This document shows positions 7,957-15,300 of a stretch of DNA of 17,180 bases, piece after piece. The translations under genes and the position numbers were made by a program. Source of the DNA: JBGTIS01 sp041745535 (GTDB lineage Bacteria; Bacteroidota; Bacteroidia; Cytophagales; Cyclobacteriaceae); NCBI GenBank assembly GCA_041745535.1, contig JBGTIS010000248.1, forward strand, positions 1-17,180, given 5' to 3'. Below the pieces are notes generated by a model. It made no database searches, was not told where the DNA came from, and saw nothing but the letters and a program-made list of their open reading frames with translations. Numbering within the stretch: the first letter of the stretch is position 1; the number at the start of each line of letters is the position of its first letter.

Positions 7957-8111
7957 ATGAAAGAAAAAAAAAACTGACAAACATTTCCCACCGGTCATTG
8001 CTTAAAAATGGTGCGATCGCTTTCTCCATTTTTATCGTACCCGGACACGTGTGGGGAGGTATAGCACAATATCCGGGAAGCCTGTATGCTTACCGAGATG
8101 GTAAGAAATAA
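7957..8111 (+). pseudogene. Decayed Tat-leader fragment, probably from a secreted oxidoreductase
   Basis: In one frame the DNA reads NISHRSLLKNGAIAFSIFIV followed by PGHVWGG. This closely resembles the Bacteroidota Tat leader of Gfo/Idh/MocA-type dehydrogenases (pattern SRRSFLK...FTIVPRHVLGG), with the twin arginine changed to HR. The ATG at 7957 begins MKEKK in a different frame; adding one A to the run of ten A at 7964-7973 would join it to the leader. The reading stops at 8111, so no enzyme domain follows. The rest of the 567-base gap (7671-7956 and 8112-8198) is A/T-rich and I see no gene in it. The enzyme family is inferred from the leader alone. Confidence 0.5.
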
Positions 8112-8198
8112 TAAAATTGTCAGGCAGATGGGCAACCAGTGCGGATAGAATCTACTGATGAATATGTTTCAGAAATGGTTAGATTCAGGCGATACAGA

Positions 8199-8229
8199 TT
8201 TGCAGTGCTTCAATAAAAGTATAATCTTG
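8199..8229 (+). promoter_or_regulatory. Candidate Bacteroidota sigma-A promoter for the flavin monooxygenase
   Basis: TTTG at 8199-8202, exactly 19 bases, then TAATCTTG at 8222-8229 matches the Bacteroidota consensus TTTG-N19-TAnnTTTG with one mismatch in the -7 box. The -7 box ends 8 bases before the start codon at 8238, so the transcript would be nearly leaderless. An alternative is that this match is chance in A/T-rich DNA. Confidence 0.4.
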
Positions 8230-8237
8230 TTTTAACT

Positions 8238-9362
8238 ATGACACAGAACCATACCCTGATTATAGGTGCAAGTGTATCTGGTTTGGCTTCGGCTTCCTGT
8301 TTGCAAAAACAGGGTGTCGAATATATCATTATTGAAAAAGAAGCAGTGGTGGCTACGCCCTGGCGTAATCATTATGACCGGCTGCATTTGCATACCAACA
8401 AAGGTTTATCAAATTTGCCCAATAAAAAGTTTGGCAGCAAAATCCCCCTTTATCCCAGTCGGCAGCAGGTAGTTGATTATTTAGATGATTACAGAAAAGC
8501 CTTTAATATCCATCCCATATTTAACACCGAAGCTAAATCGGTTAGAAAAGCAGGTGAGTACTGGATTACTGAAACTACCAACGGCACCTACCAATCAAAA
8601 TACCTGATAGTGGCTACGGGGCCGTATGGTAAACCCAAGCCCATAGAATTCAAAGGCATGGACACCTTTCCCAGCAGGATTTTGCACAGTTACGGCTACA
8701 AAACAGGTCGGGATTTTAAAGGGCAAACGGTTTTGGTGGTAGGTTTTGGCAATTCTGCCTGTGAAATTGCTATTGATTTGTTCGAACAGGGTGCTGTACC
8801 GTATATGTCGGTACGATCACCTGTAAATGTAATACCACGCGATATTTTAGGTATTCCCATCCTTCAGTTAAGCGTATTAATGGCCCGACTTCCGCCCCGG
8901 GTAGCTGATACGCTCAATGCACCTTTGCTTCGGCTGCTGATTGGTGATATCACCAGACTGGGTTTGAAAAAATTGCCGTATGGTCCATTCGAACAAATTC
9001 AAAGGGATGGCACCATTCCGCTGCTGGATATTGGTACCATCCAACATATCAGGGAAGGGCATATTAAAATTCATGATAACATCGACCACATACAAGGTAA
9101 AACTATTTATTTTACCGATGGTAAAAAACAGGATTTTGATGCCATTATTGCGGCCATTGGATATTACCCGGATTATGCCGAAATTATTGATGTAGACAAA
9201 AGTCGTTTTGAAGATTTAAAAGTGAGCACCAGTAAGCAAAAGTATTTTGGCAAAGACGGCCTGTATTTTTGTGGTTTTTATATCGGCCCCACAGGAGAAT
9301 TTCGTGAAATTGCCCTGGATGCACAAAAAATCGCAAAGGATATTACCGAAAAGTCGCTTTGA
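8238..9362 (+). CDS. Flavin-containing monooxygenase (YUCCA/FMO-like NAD(P)/FAD oxidoreductase)
   Basis: A cytoplasmic two-dinucleotide-fold flavoenzyme of 374 residues, the length of YUCCA-like flavin monooxygenases. The FAD loop is IIGASVSGLASA (8-19, GxSxxG form). LIVATGPYGKP (123-133) closes the FAD domain. The FMO fingerprint FxGxxxHxxxY is seen as FPSRILHSYGY (144-154), with Gly replaced by Ser. The NADPH loop is VVGFGNSACEIAIDL (167-181). AAIGYYPDY and the GLYFCGFYIGPTG segment near the C-terminus are also characteristic. The family uses NADPH and O2 to hydroxylate soft nucleophiles or to decarboxylate 2-oxo acids. The substrate is unknown and auxin synthesis should not be assumed. It is divergent from the secreted operon on its left and has a candidate promoter directly upstream. 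Confidence 0.9.
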   Translation: MTQNHTLIIGASVSGLASASCLQKQGVEYIIIEKEAVVATPWRNHYDRLHLHTNKGLSNLPNKKFGSKIPLYPSRQQVVDYLDDYRKAFNIHPIFNTEAKSVRKAGEYWITETTNGTYQSKYLIVATGPYGKPKPIEFKGMDTFPSRILHSYGYKTGRDFKGQTVLVVGFGNSACEIAIDLFEQGAVPYMSVRSPVNVIPRDILGIPILQLSVLMARLPPRVADTLNAPLLRLLIGDITRLGLKKLPYGPFEQIQRDGTIPLLDIGTIQHIREGHIKIHDNIDHIQGKTIYFTDGKKQDFDAIIAAIGYYPDYAEIIDVDKSRFEDLKVSTSKQKYFGKDGLYFCGFYIGPTGEFREIALDAQKIAKDITEKSL

Positions 9363-9489
9363 CTTTATGGCTCCGTCATCGTCTTCTATGGAATGTTGAA
9401 TAACCTCTCATCATATCGGGTCGGTTCGTGCATAAAGATCATAGGGCAGGCCCACGAATATTTCCAGGAAATTCAAAACTTTTAAAAAA

Positions 9490-9888
9490 ATGAATCAAAC
9501 CATTGTTAATCTGAGTAATTCTGAATTGAAAAACTGGTTTACTGGAGAAGGTTTTGTGCATGCTGAATTTAAAAATGACAGGGAATACGTGTTAAACTCC
9601 TGGAATGCACATTCAGTGAGTGTAAAACTAACCCGGAGAACCGGCTTCGATACCTATTACAAAGAAGCCTATGGCGGTGCGGTATTGGTATTTGAAGTTT
9701 CCAATCAACCCAATATATTAGTGTACAATTGCTATTGCCCTATCTGGCTATTTGGAATATGGAGTAAGAAACTGACCTTTAAAAAGAATGCGGGCTTGAT
9801 TTTTAAATACCGGAGCGAAGGCTATCAGATGGAGGAGAAGTTCAGGAAGTTTTTAGGGAAGAAAGGCGCGGTGCTGCATGCCTCATAA
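9490..9888 (+). CDS. Hypothetical protein, 132 residues
   Basis: I do not recognise this family. The protein starts MNQTIVNLSNSELKNWFTGE and has alternating hydrophobic and polar stretches typical of a small beta-rich fold (HSVSVKLTRRTGF, GGAVLVFEVSNQPNILVYNC). An aromatic segment YCPIWLFGIWSKKLTF is too short and interrupted to be a sure membrane helix. The C-terminal third is basic (FRKFLGKKGAVLHAS). There is no signal peptide. It lies 127 bases after the flavin monooxygenase, with an A-rich leader before the ATG, and is followed 21 bases later by a strong terminator. This context and coding-like codon use support a real gene. Confidence 0.7.
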   Translation: MNQTIVNLSNSELKNWFTGEGFVHAEFKNDREYVLNSWNAHSVSVKLTRRTGFDTYYKEAYGGAVLVFEVSNQPNILVYNCYCPIWLFGIWSKKLTFKKNAGLIFKYRSEGYQMEEKFRKFLGKKGAVLHAS

Positions 9889-9909
9889 TCATAATTCAAT
9901 ATAAAATAA

Positions 9910-9950
9910 AAAAACCTCCAGGTTCGGTACTGCACAGGAGGTTTTTCTTT
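9910..9950. terminator. Bidirectional rho-independent terminator
   Basis: The arms AAAAACCTCC (9910-9919) and GGAGGTTTTT (9937-9946) pair perfectly around a 17-base loop. A run of T follows on the plus strand (9942-9950) and a run of A precedes it, which gives a T-run on the minus strand. It therefore serves both the 132-residue gene and the convergent metalloprotease gene. Confidence 0.88.
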
Positions 9951-10007
9951 TATAAGGTCAGATTATACTACCTGCAGACTCATAAATTACACATAATTAA
10001 TTATCAT

Positions 10008-10934
10008 TTAGTTATTTGGCCAGTTGGCCCAGTTACTGCAATGGCCGCCATTATCAGTTTTTCCAATTTCAGTTTGTACACCTGAATACGCTGCATTCAT
10101 TACTGCCCTGGGTGAAAAATGTAATTTTCCATTAGCTAGGGTTCTGAACGCCTTTCCAAAATGTGCCTGGCTCAGCCCATGCCCGGCTTCGTGTAGGGCA
10201 ACTGTTTCCACATCATAGGTACTTCCATCCTGCCAGGGGAATTCATCGTTGTAGTAAATTTCCCGCCATGCTACGTCGGCTTTTCCATCGTTGTTGGTGT
10301 CAATGGGATTATTGTTTTCATCGGTAAAGATGATGGTAAAGGTTACGCCCAAGATAAAACTGCCACCACCAGGAGTCAGTATATTAAAAAATGCGGCGGG
10401 CAACCAGCCGGCATGCAGCACATCTGCAGCGTAATCAGTACTTCCTCCGTATCCAAAAATTCCAGCAACAAAACCCGTTGCCCTTCCGTCATAGGGTATT
10501 TTGGTCATGCCGAGGTCTGAGCAGTTTACGCCATCCCAGGTATTCATAGCGCGGTCAATCGCTGCTTCAGTAACTGCAGCAGCCAGGTCAACGGAAGGTC
10601 TGTTATTATCTACATAATACGATACAGCATTGGTGCCATCGAGGCTTTGACCCGGAACAAAATCAGCACCGAGTTGTTTGTTTCCACGATTGTTAAAGTA
10701 AACAATATTGCCCATATCATTGGTATTCCCAGAAGTGATATATTCAGCGGAGAATATTGCTTTATTTGAGTTAGCGGTCCGGGCAGCGGATTGGCTTGAA
10801 ATTCCCAGATCTTCCAGATTCATAAATCTTGGAGCGGGTTCCTGAATTGCCACAGTTTGTTTATCTGTTTCATCCTCACAGGAAAACAGGAACAGGGCGA
10901 TGATTGCGATTAAGAACAGGCAATAATTTTTCAT
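10008..10934 (-). CDS. Matrixin-like zinc metalloprotease, lipoprotein
   Basis: A predicted outer-surface or periplasmic lipoprotein of 308 residues. The lipobox is LFSC with lipidated C19 after a hydrophobic leader (MKNYCLFLIAIIALFLF), followed by an acidic EDETD start of the mature chain. The zinc site is HEAGHGLSQAH (H248, E249, H252, H258), with the HExxHxxxxxH spacing of metzincins. The usual glycine of HExxHxxGxxH is serine here, one residue out of register. A Met-turn candidate, SPRAVMN (M279), lies about 20 residues later, as in matrixins (usually xxAIMYP). DTNNDGKAD (212-220) looks like a calcium-binding DxNxDG loop. The protein is probably an endopeptidase acting outside the cytoplasm; its target is unknown. 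No propeptide cysteine switch was recognised. The gene is alone between a shared terminator and an upstream palindrome. Confidence 0.88.
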   Translation of the reverse strand: MKNYCLFLIAIIALFLFSCEDETDKQTVAIQEPAPRFMNLEDLGISSQSAARTANSNKAIFSAEYITSGNTNDMGNIVYFNNRGNKQLGADFVPGQSLDGTNAVSYYVDNNRPSVDLAAAVTEAAIDRAMNTWDGVNCSDLGMTKIPYDGRATGFVAGIFGYGGSTDYAADVLHAGWLPAAFFNILTPGGGSFILGVTFTIIFTDENNNPIDTNNDGKADVAWREIYYNDEFPWQDGSTYDVETVALHEAGHGLSQAHFGKAFRTLANGKLHFSPRAVMNAAYSGVQTEIGKTDNGGHCSNWANWPNN

Positions 10935-10974
10935 AATGTAGCGATTAAAATTTTGTAGTTATATTAGAAGAGTT

Positions 10975-10995
10975 AATATTTGTTTTACAAATATT
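10975..10995 (-). promoter_or_regulatory. Perfect inverted repeat upstream of the metalloprotease gene
   Basis: The 9-base arms AATATTTGT (10975-10983) and ACAAATATT (10987-10995) are exact reverse complements around TTT. The repeat lies 40 bases upstream of the metalloprotease start codon, where an operator or activator site would be expected. No regulator gene for it is visible nearby. A/T-rich palindromes can arise by chance, so the role is a guess. Confidence 0.4.
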
Positions 10996-11194
10996 TTGCC
11001 TTTAATATAACCTTATTTCCCGGATAATTTCAAATAATACCTGCATAATTTAGCATGATTATAAAGGGATTGATAGCATTTTTATCAAATTGGGTAGGCC
11101 CTGGTATTAATTTTTTTAAATATCCATCCACCCTGCCATATTTTCTTGGCAGAAGCCAGGCGAACTGTTCGAAGGGTTGGTAACGGAAAGCGTG

Positions 11195-11491
11195 CTATTC
11201 GATCAGAAATATTTCCCGGTAACCATTGTCTACCAGGTCCATATAACCTTTCATGATTGAGGCTAACTCAGGACTTCCGGTAGCCGTCCGCAATTGCCCC
11301 ATGAACAGGCCAATATCCTCCACTTCCGATTCCAACACCACCGTCCAGTAACCAGCCACTACGTCGGTCATGACCCGATGTGCTTTACCACCCTCAACTT
11401 TTGGCAGATAGGGCAGGGCTTCCTTAAACTTTTTTACCAGCGCCTTGGCATTCCCGGGCTTTGCTTTGAATACATCTCTTACAAGGTACAT
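11195..11491 (-). CDS. Small protein, probable dimeric alpha/beta-barrel (NIPSNAP/ABM-like)
   Basis: A protein of 98 residues. It begins MYLVRDVFKAKPGNAKALVK, the strand-then-helix opening of ferredoxin-like dimeric alpha/beta-barrel proteins (NIPSNAP, antibiotic-monooxygenase-like, stress-responsive A/B barrel). RVMTDVVAGYWTVVLESEVEDIGLF reads as the two middle strands leading into the second helix, and GYREIFLIE is the final strand. No catalytic residues can be named with confidence. There is no signal peptide. It stands alone on the minus strand, with no close partner gene. A CTGCCA/TGGCAG hairpin lies beyond its stop at 11133-11152, without a T-run. Confidence 0.75.
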   Translation of the reverse strand: MYLVRDVFKAKPGNAKALVKKFKEALPYLPKVEGGKAHRVMTDVVAGYWTVVLESEVEDIGLFMGQLRTATGSPELASIMKGYMDLVDNGYREIFLIE

Positions 11492-11561
11492 AGCAGGGTA
11501 GATTTAATGTGAAATTATATGAAGTTACACAGCTTTTGGCGCTATTTCAAAACATGCACAG

Positions 11562-11739
11562 AAATTTATTTTAACCCGCAGGGAGCAACAGATCATCCGG
11601 TTATTGATTAAAGATTTCTGAGAAAATGGACATCAGTTATGAAACGGTAAGAACCTACCGGAAACCTATTTTACAGAAAGCCGGCGTTACAAGTACCCAT
11701 CAGATGATTAGCTACATGCTGTTAAATAATATTGTGTAA
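11562..11739 (+). pseudogene. LuxR/NarL-type HTH remnant of a response regulator
   Basis: Two frames join to a typical LuxR-type DNA-binding domain. From about 11571 the frame reads LTRREQQIIRLLIKDF and then stops at TGA. One base later another frame continues EKMDISYETVRTYRKPILQK, then AGVTSTHQMISYMLLNNIV and a stop at 11737-11739. The consensus has about six residues (Sxx-E-I-A) between these pieces, so a deletion of roughly 17 bases would explain both the gap and the frameshift. The receiver domain that should precede it is absent. This is the only recognisable content in the 370-base gap between the small barrel protein and the SDR gene. Confidence 0.75.
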
Positions 11740-11861
11740 TAATAAAGGGTATTAGCAGGTTAAAACTTTTCAGCTTCCATTTTCAGGGAATTTCTTTAAA
11801 ACTCTGACCTGGTTACGAACAGTGGCCCTGTAAAATAACGGGAAAATGAATTTTAATTAAG

Positions 11862-12530
11862 TCAGGCTACTGTTTGAAGATTCGGCACATTCTGAATAGC
11901 CGGCACATCCATCACCTCCGTGCCCTGCACCGGATGCTCAACGGCATACACCAGAGCTTGCAGCATCTGATCCTGCCGCACCAGTCCTAAGCGCAGCGCA
12001 CTTTCCCGTGTAGCTGGAATCTGTTCTAACAGGCCATATACTGGAATCAGCACATAGGGCCAGCGATGACCCGGTCCTAGTACATACCATGGTCGAAGAA
12101 AAGTAGCATTCAGTCCGGCCTTGGTAATTAAGGCTTCTCCTTGCTGTCGTACCTGCTGGTATAGGCGCATAACCGGTGCCGGTTGTGCCACCGACAGGTA
12201 TATAAAATGTTTAATGCCAGCCTCACGTGCAGCCGCAACACTTGCCTGAATTGATACCAAATCGACAGAAAGAAACGCCTGGTTTTTGGAAGGACTTGGG
12301 TGTCGCACACCAACAAGGTGCACCAATGTATCAGCGGGTGCAATGGAGGTTTTGAAGGTGGTGGCATCCAAGGCATCGCCCAGGGTTATGGTGGCTCCTG
12401 CTGGAATTTTGTCTGCTGAGGTCTGTCGTACCAGTGCTTTTACTGTGTGACCACGTGCCAGAAGCAGGCTGATCAGTGGCCGGCCCAAATAGCCAGTCCC
12501 TCCGGTAACGAATATGCGGTGCGCTGTCAT
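11862..12530 (-). CDS. Atypical SDR / NAD(P)H-binding epimerase-like protein
   Basis: A cytoplasmic Rossmann protein of 222 residues. The dinucleotide loop is VTGGTGYLGRP (8-18), followed by ALVRQ after strand 2, which suggests NADP preference through the arginine. ADTLVHLVGVRHPSPSK, then GIKHFIYLSVAQPAPV, and LNATFLRPWYVLGPGHRW are the usual segments of atypical (NmrA/NDUFA9-like) SDRs. The canonical YxxxK is seen as YQQVR (124-128), with Arg for Lys, so catalysis by the classical mechanism is doubtful and a redox-sensing or ubiquinone-related role is possible. At about 222 residues it is shorter than classical epimerases (about 300). Its codons look more G+C-rich than those of its neighbours. 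A TTGGAAA palindrome lies upstream of the start. Confidence 0.85.
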   Translation of the reverse strand: MTAHRIFVTGGTGYLGRPLISLLLARGHTVKALVRQTSADKIPAGATITLGDALDATTFKTSIAPADTLVHLVGVRHPSPSKNQAFLSVDLVSIQASVAAAREAGIKHFIYLSVAQPAPVMRLYQQVRQQGEALITKAGLNATFLRPWYVLGPGHRWPYVLIPVYGLLEQIPATRESALRLGLVRQDQMLQALVYAVEHPVQGTEVMDVPAIQNVPNLQTVA

Positions 12531-12545
12531 TATTCAAACCTCTTA

Positions 12546-12593
12546 TTGGAAATGAATGTGTATAATATAATATTTTACTTGGAAAATTTCCAA
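12546..12593 (-). promoter_or_regulatory. TTGGAAA operator-like repeats before the SDR gene
   Basis: A perfect palindrome, TTGGAAAATTTCCAA, lies at 12579-12593, with a further TTGGAAA half-site at 12546-12552. The palindrome sits 48 bases upstream of the SDR start codon, with an A/T-rich promoter-like stretch (TATTAT) between the two sites. It resembles sites bound by winged-helix regulators such as HxlR or MarR, but no such gene is in the window. It might also affect the divergent enolase-superfamily gene about 180 bases away. Confidence 0.5.
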
Positions 12594-12774
12594 TTATCGC
12601 TCATTTTGTATTGAAGTTATGCCACCATGCGGCCAAAGTGAAAAACCGCGTTTTGTGTATTCCTTCACACATGTGCGTCCTTCTCCCAAATACATTAATT
12701 TCCATTTTAATAAGTAATCACCTAAAATTTATTATAACGACCTTAGATACCTAACCCCTAAAATCACGAACCTT

Positions 12775-14292
12775 ATGAAAAGTATATTACAACGCATTAA
12801 GCAGGAAAATAATCAACTCGAGCAACAGGATGCTGTAGCAATCCAGGCTGAGATAATTGATCCTGCCACATCCGATAACCGCCGTGCTTTCCTGAAAAAG
12901 ACGGCAATTGGTGGTATATCCCTGGCTGGTATGATGGGTCTCTCATTAGAAGATACTGTAGCCCAATCCACTGCCAACGTGAAGCGCGCTTCCTATCCGT
13001 CTGATCTGAAAATTACGGATATGCGGTATGTTACTGTAGACAATGGTACCTCTTTTACCAATGCGCGGAATGTGATTATCCGGATTGATACCAATCAGGG
13101 AATTTATGGCCTGGGAGAAGTGCGGGATGGTGGAGATGCCCGGTATGCTCTCTTTCTGAAAAGCAGGATTTTAGGACTGAATCCCTGTAATGTGGAAATG
13201 ATTTTGAAAATCCTCAAACCTTTTGGCGGGCATGGCAGAAAGGGCGGCGGATACTCTGCGGTGGATATGGCCTTATGGGATTTGGTAGGCAAAGCTTATA
13301 ACGTGCCTGCCTGGCAATTACTGGGTGGCAAATACCGGGATAAAGTGCGGTTGTATGCCTATGTGCCCGGTCATGATGCCACTAATATGGACGTGGAAAA
13401 ATTTAAAGCTGATTGCCATCATCGCATGGTGGAACAGGGATATACCTGGTTGAAAATGCATCCGGGCATACAGGTTTATAGTCAGCAGACGGGTACCACG
13501 GTCAACACGAATATGAATCCCACTTTCCAGGATAATGATATCGATAGTTACATGTCATACCAGAATACCCGGCATGCTTTCACGGGGATTCAGGTTACCG
13601 ATAAAGGGCTCGATGCATTGGCGCGGTATGTATCGCAAATCCGCGATGTGGTAGGCTATGAGGTTCCCTTATCGGCAGACCATTTCGGGCATTTTGATGT
13701 AAACAATTGTATCCGAGTGGCCAATGCCATGGAACCTTATCGGCTGGCCTCACTGGAAGATCTGCTTCCCTGGGACAATACAGAGCAGTGGAAGCTCATA
13801 ACGGATACCATTAACTCACCGACTATTACCGGAGAAGATATTTTTGGTAAGGAAGCTTTCCGTACACTCTGCGACGCGCATGCGGTGGATATTGTGCACC
13901 CGGATATGGGTTCGTCAGGTGGCCTGCTGGAAACAAAAAAGATTGGCGACTATGCCGAAGAAAAAGACGTAGCCATGAAAATGCACTTTGCCGGTACGCC
14001 GGTTTGCTTTATGGCCAATGTGCATTGTGCGGCAGCTACCCAGAACTTCCTGGCGTTGGAAATGCCCAACCAATGTGTGGACAATCCCTGGTGGCCCAAG
14101 CTGGTAAATATGGTGGGCAAGCAACCGCTGTACACCCATGGTTTTGCCAATGTGCCAATAGACGCGCCCGGACTGGGGGTGAAACTTAATGAAGAAGAGA
14201 TTAAAAAACACCTGCATGCGGAAGATAAAAGTTATTTCGCGCCTACGCCCCAATGGAACGAAAAGCGTTCTCACGACCGACTTTGGAGTTAA
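12775..14292 (+). CDS. Tat-exported enolase-superfamily (mandelate racemase/muconate lactonizing type) enzyme
   Basis: A protein of 505 residues, longer than the usual 380-410 because of a leader and an insertion. The Tat signal is DNRRAFLKKTAIGGISLAG (34-52), preceded by an unusually long hydrophilic n-region of about 33 residues. The enolase N-terminal domain covers about 78-185 and the barrel follows. Likely metal ligands are D302 (SADHFGHF), E328 (ASLEDLLPW) and E354 (TGEDIFG), in the family order D-E-E. LKMHPG (226-231) takes the KxK/KxH position and H404 (MKMHFAGTP) the late-strand acid/base position, as in galactonate, mannonate and related sugar-acid dehydratases. Residues about 232-275 look like an insertion. 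The reaction is probably Mg-dependent proton abstraction from a sugar acid or ester; the substrate cannot be read. It heads a three-gene run with an alpha/beta hydrolase and a glucuronoyl-esterase-like protein. Confidence 0.88.
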   Translation: MKSILQRIKQENNQLEQQDAVAIQAEIIDPATSDNRRAFLKKTAIGGISLAGMMGLSLEDTVAQSTANVKRASYPSDLKITDMRYVTVDNGTSFTNARNVIIRIDTNQGIYGLGEVRDGGDARYALFLKSRILGLNPCNVEMILKILKPFGGHGRKGGGYSAVDMALWDLVGKAYNVPAWQLLGGKYRDKVRLYAYVPGHDATNMDVEKFKADCHHRMVEQGYTWLKMHPGIQVYSQQTGTTVNTNMNPTFQDNDIDSYMSYQNTRHAFTGIQVTDKGLDALARYVSQIRDVVGYEVPLSADHFGHFDVNNCIRVANAMEPYRLASLEDLLPWDNTEQWKLITDTINSPTITGEDIFGKEAFRTLCDAHAVDIVHPDMGSSGGLLETKKIGDYAEEKDVAMKMHFAGTPVCFMANVHCAAATQNFLALEMPNQCVDNPWWPKLVNMVGKQPLYTHGFANVPIDAPGLGVKLNEEEIKKHLHAEDKSYFAPTPQWNEKRSHDRLWS

Positions 14293-14303
14293 ATACAATT
14301 ACG

Positions 14304-15218
14304 ATGGATGTTTTAGAAGCATACAAGCAATCCAGAGACACCCTGCTTGCACAGCGGGGGATTGAACCGCAATCAAAAACAGTTGCCACCAACGGACCGG
14401 TGAAAAATGTGCATTACCTGGAATTGGGTGCGGGTAAACCGCTAATCATGATTCATGGTGGCGGCAGTCATGCCAGCGAATGGATTAACATTCTGAAGCC
14501 ATTGTCCGCGCATTTTCATTTGTATGTGGTAGACCGCCCCGGTTGTGGTCTTACCGATAGTATCGACTACCGGGGTGTAAATTTCAGGGAAAGCGCGGTT
14601 GATTTTGTAAGGTCTTTTATGGATGCGGTAGGTTTGAAGAAGGTTTTGCTGTTGGGACAATCCATGGGGGGCTATTTTAGCATCTGCTTTGCCATGCGAT
14701 ATCCTGAACGTGTGGAAAAACTATTGCTGATCGGTGCCCCCGCCGGTATGAATCGCTACATACCTTTTAAGCTAAGGCTACTGGGCACAAAAGGATTGAA
14801 CCGTTTGCTGGTCAGCACCGTGGCCAAACCCAGTGTTGAAAATCTGAAAGATATTCACAGGCAAATATTGGTGGCCGATATCCATAAACTATCGGAAGAT
14901 TACTTCACACATGGCTATTATGGGCAGTTATTACCCGGAAATGAAAGGGGATTCCTGTCGATGTTGGAAAACGTGCTGACGGTTAGGGGCTGGCGCAAAA
15001 ATTTATACATAGGCGATCAGTTGCATCAGTTGAAAATACCGGCGCGGTTTATCTGGGGCGATAAAGATGCGTTTGAAAAGCCCGATACAGGTTTACACAA
15101 GGCAAAAGCCATTAAAGATTTTAAATTTGAGGTAGTAAAAGATGCCGGACATTGTCCCTGGCTCGACCAACCGAAAAAGTGTGCGGCTTTAATTGTATCC
15201 ATGCTGGAACATTCGTAA
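14304..15218 (+). CDS. Alpha/beta hydrolase
   Basis: A single-domain alpha/beta hydrolase of 304 residues. The oxyanion-hole motif is MIHGGGSHASEW (49-60), the nucleophile elbow is LLGQSMGGY (S120), the acid is WGDKDAFE (D253 or D255) and the histidine is DAGHCPWLD (H283). This matches C-C bond hydrolases, lactonases and small esterases, and the substrate is open. I place the start at 14304 (MDVLEAYKQS), 11 bases after the stop of the preceding gene. A longer frame from 14253 would overlap that gene by 40 bases and adds residues unlike this family. No signal peptide is seen, so it acts in the cytoplasm, unlike its two exported neighbours. It may hydrolyse a lactone or ester product of the pathway; this is inferred from context. 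Confidence 0.9.
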   Translation: MDVLEAYKQSRDTLLAQRGIEPQSKTVATNGPVKNVHYLELGAGKPLIMIHGGGSHASEWINILKPLSAHFHLYVVDRPGCGLTDSIDYRGVNFRESAVDFVRSFMDAVGLKKVLLLGQSMGGYFSICFAMRYPERVEKLLLIGAPAGMNRYIPFKLRLLGTKGLNRLLVSTVAKPSVENLKDIHRQILVADIHKLSEDYFTHGYYGQLLPGNERGFLSMLENVLTVRGWRKNLYIGDQLHQLKIPARFIWGDKDAFEKPDTGLHKAKAIKDFKFEVVKDAGHCPWLDQPKKCAALIVSMLEHS

Positions 15219-15300
15219 ATTTTTATAAACGATAGGCATGTGAGCTTTTCTTATGCCGCGCATAATCATTCAAATTAAGAACATAATGCGGCAATCCGGA

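Noticed and set aside
7964..7973. A10 tract as programmed transcriptional slippage
   Set aside because: Slippage would restore only a short leader peptide with a damaged twin-arginine motif and no enzyme domain, so decay is simpler.
11133..11152. CTGCCA/TGGCAG hairpin as terminator of the small barrel protein gene
   Set aside because: It has a short stem and no T-run on the minus strand; too weak to list as a terminator.
14253..14303. Upstream start for the alpha/beta hydrolase
   Set aside because: It overlaps the end of the enolase-superfamily gene by 40 bases and adds residues that do not fit the family; ATG at 14304 gives the normal N-terminus and spacing.
15253..15300. Upstream start for the CE15-like esterase
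   Set aside because: It would put 16 residues before a clear signal peptide that begins at the ATG at 15301.
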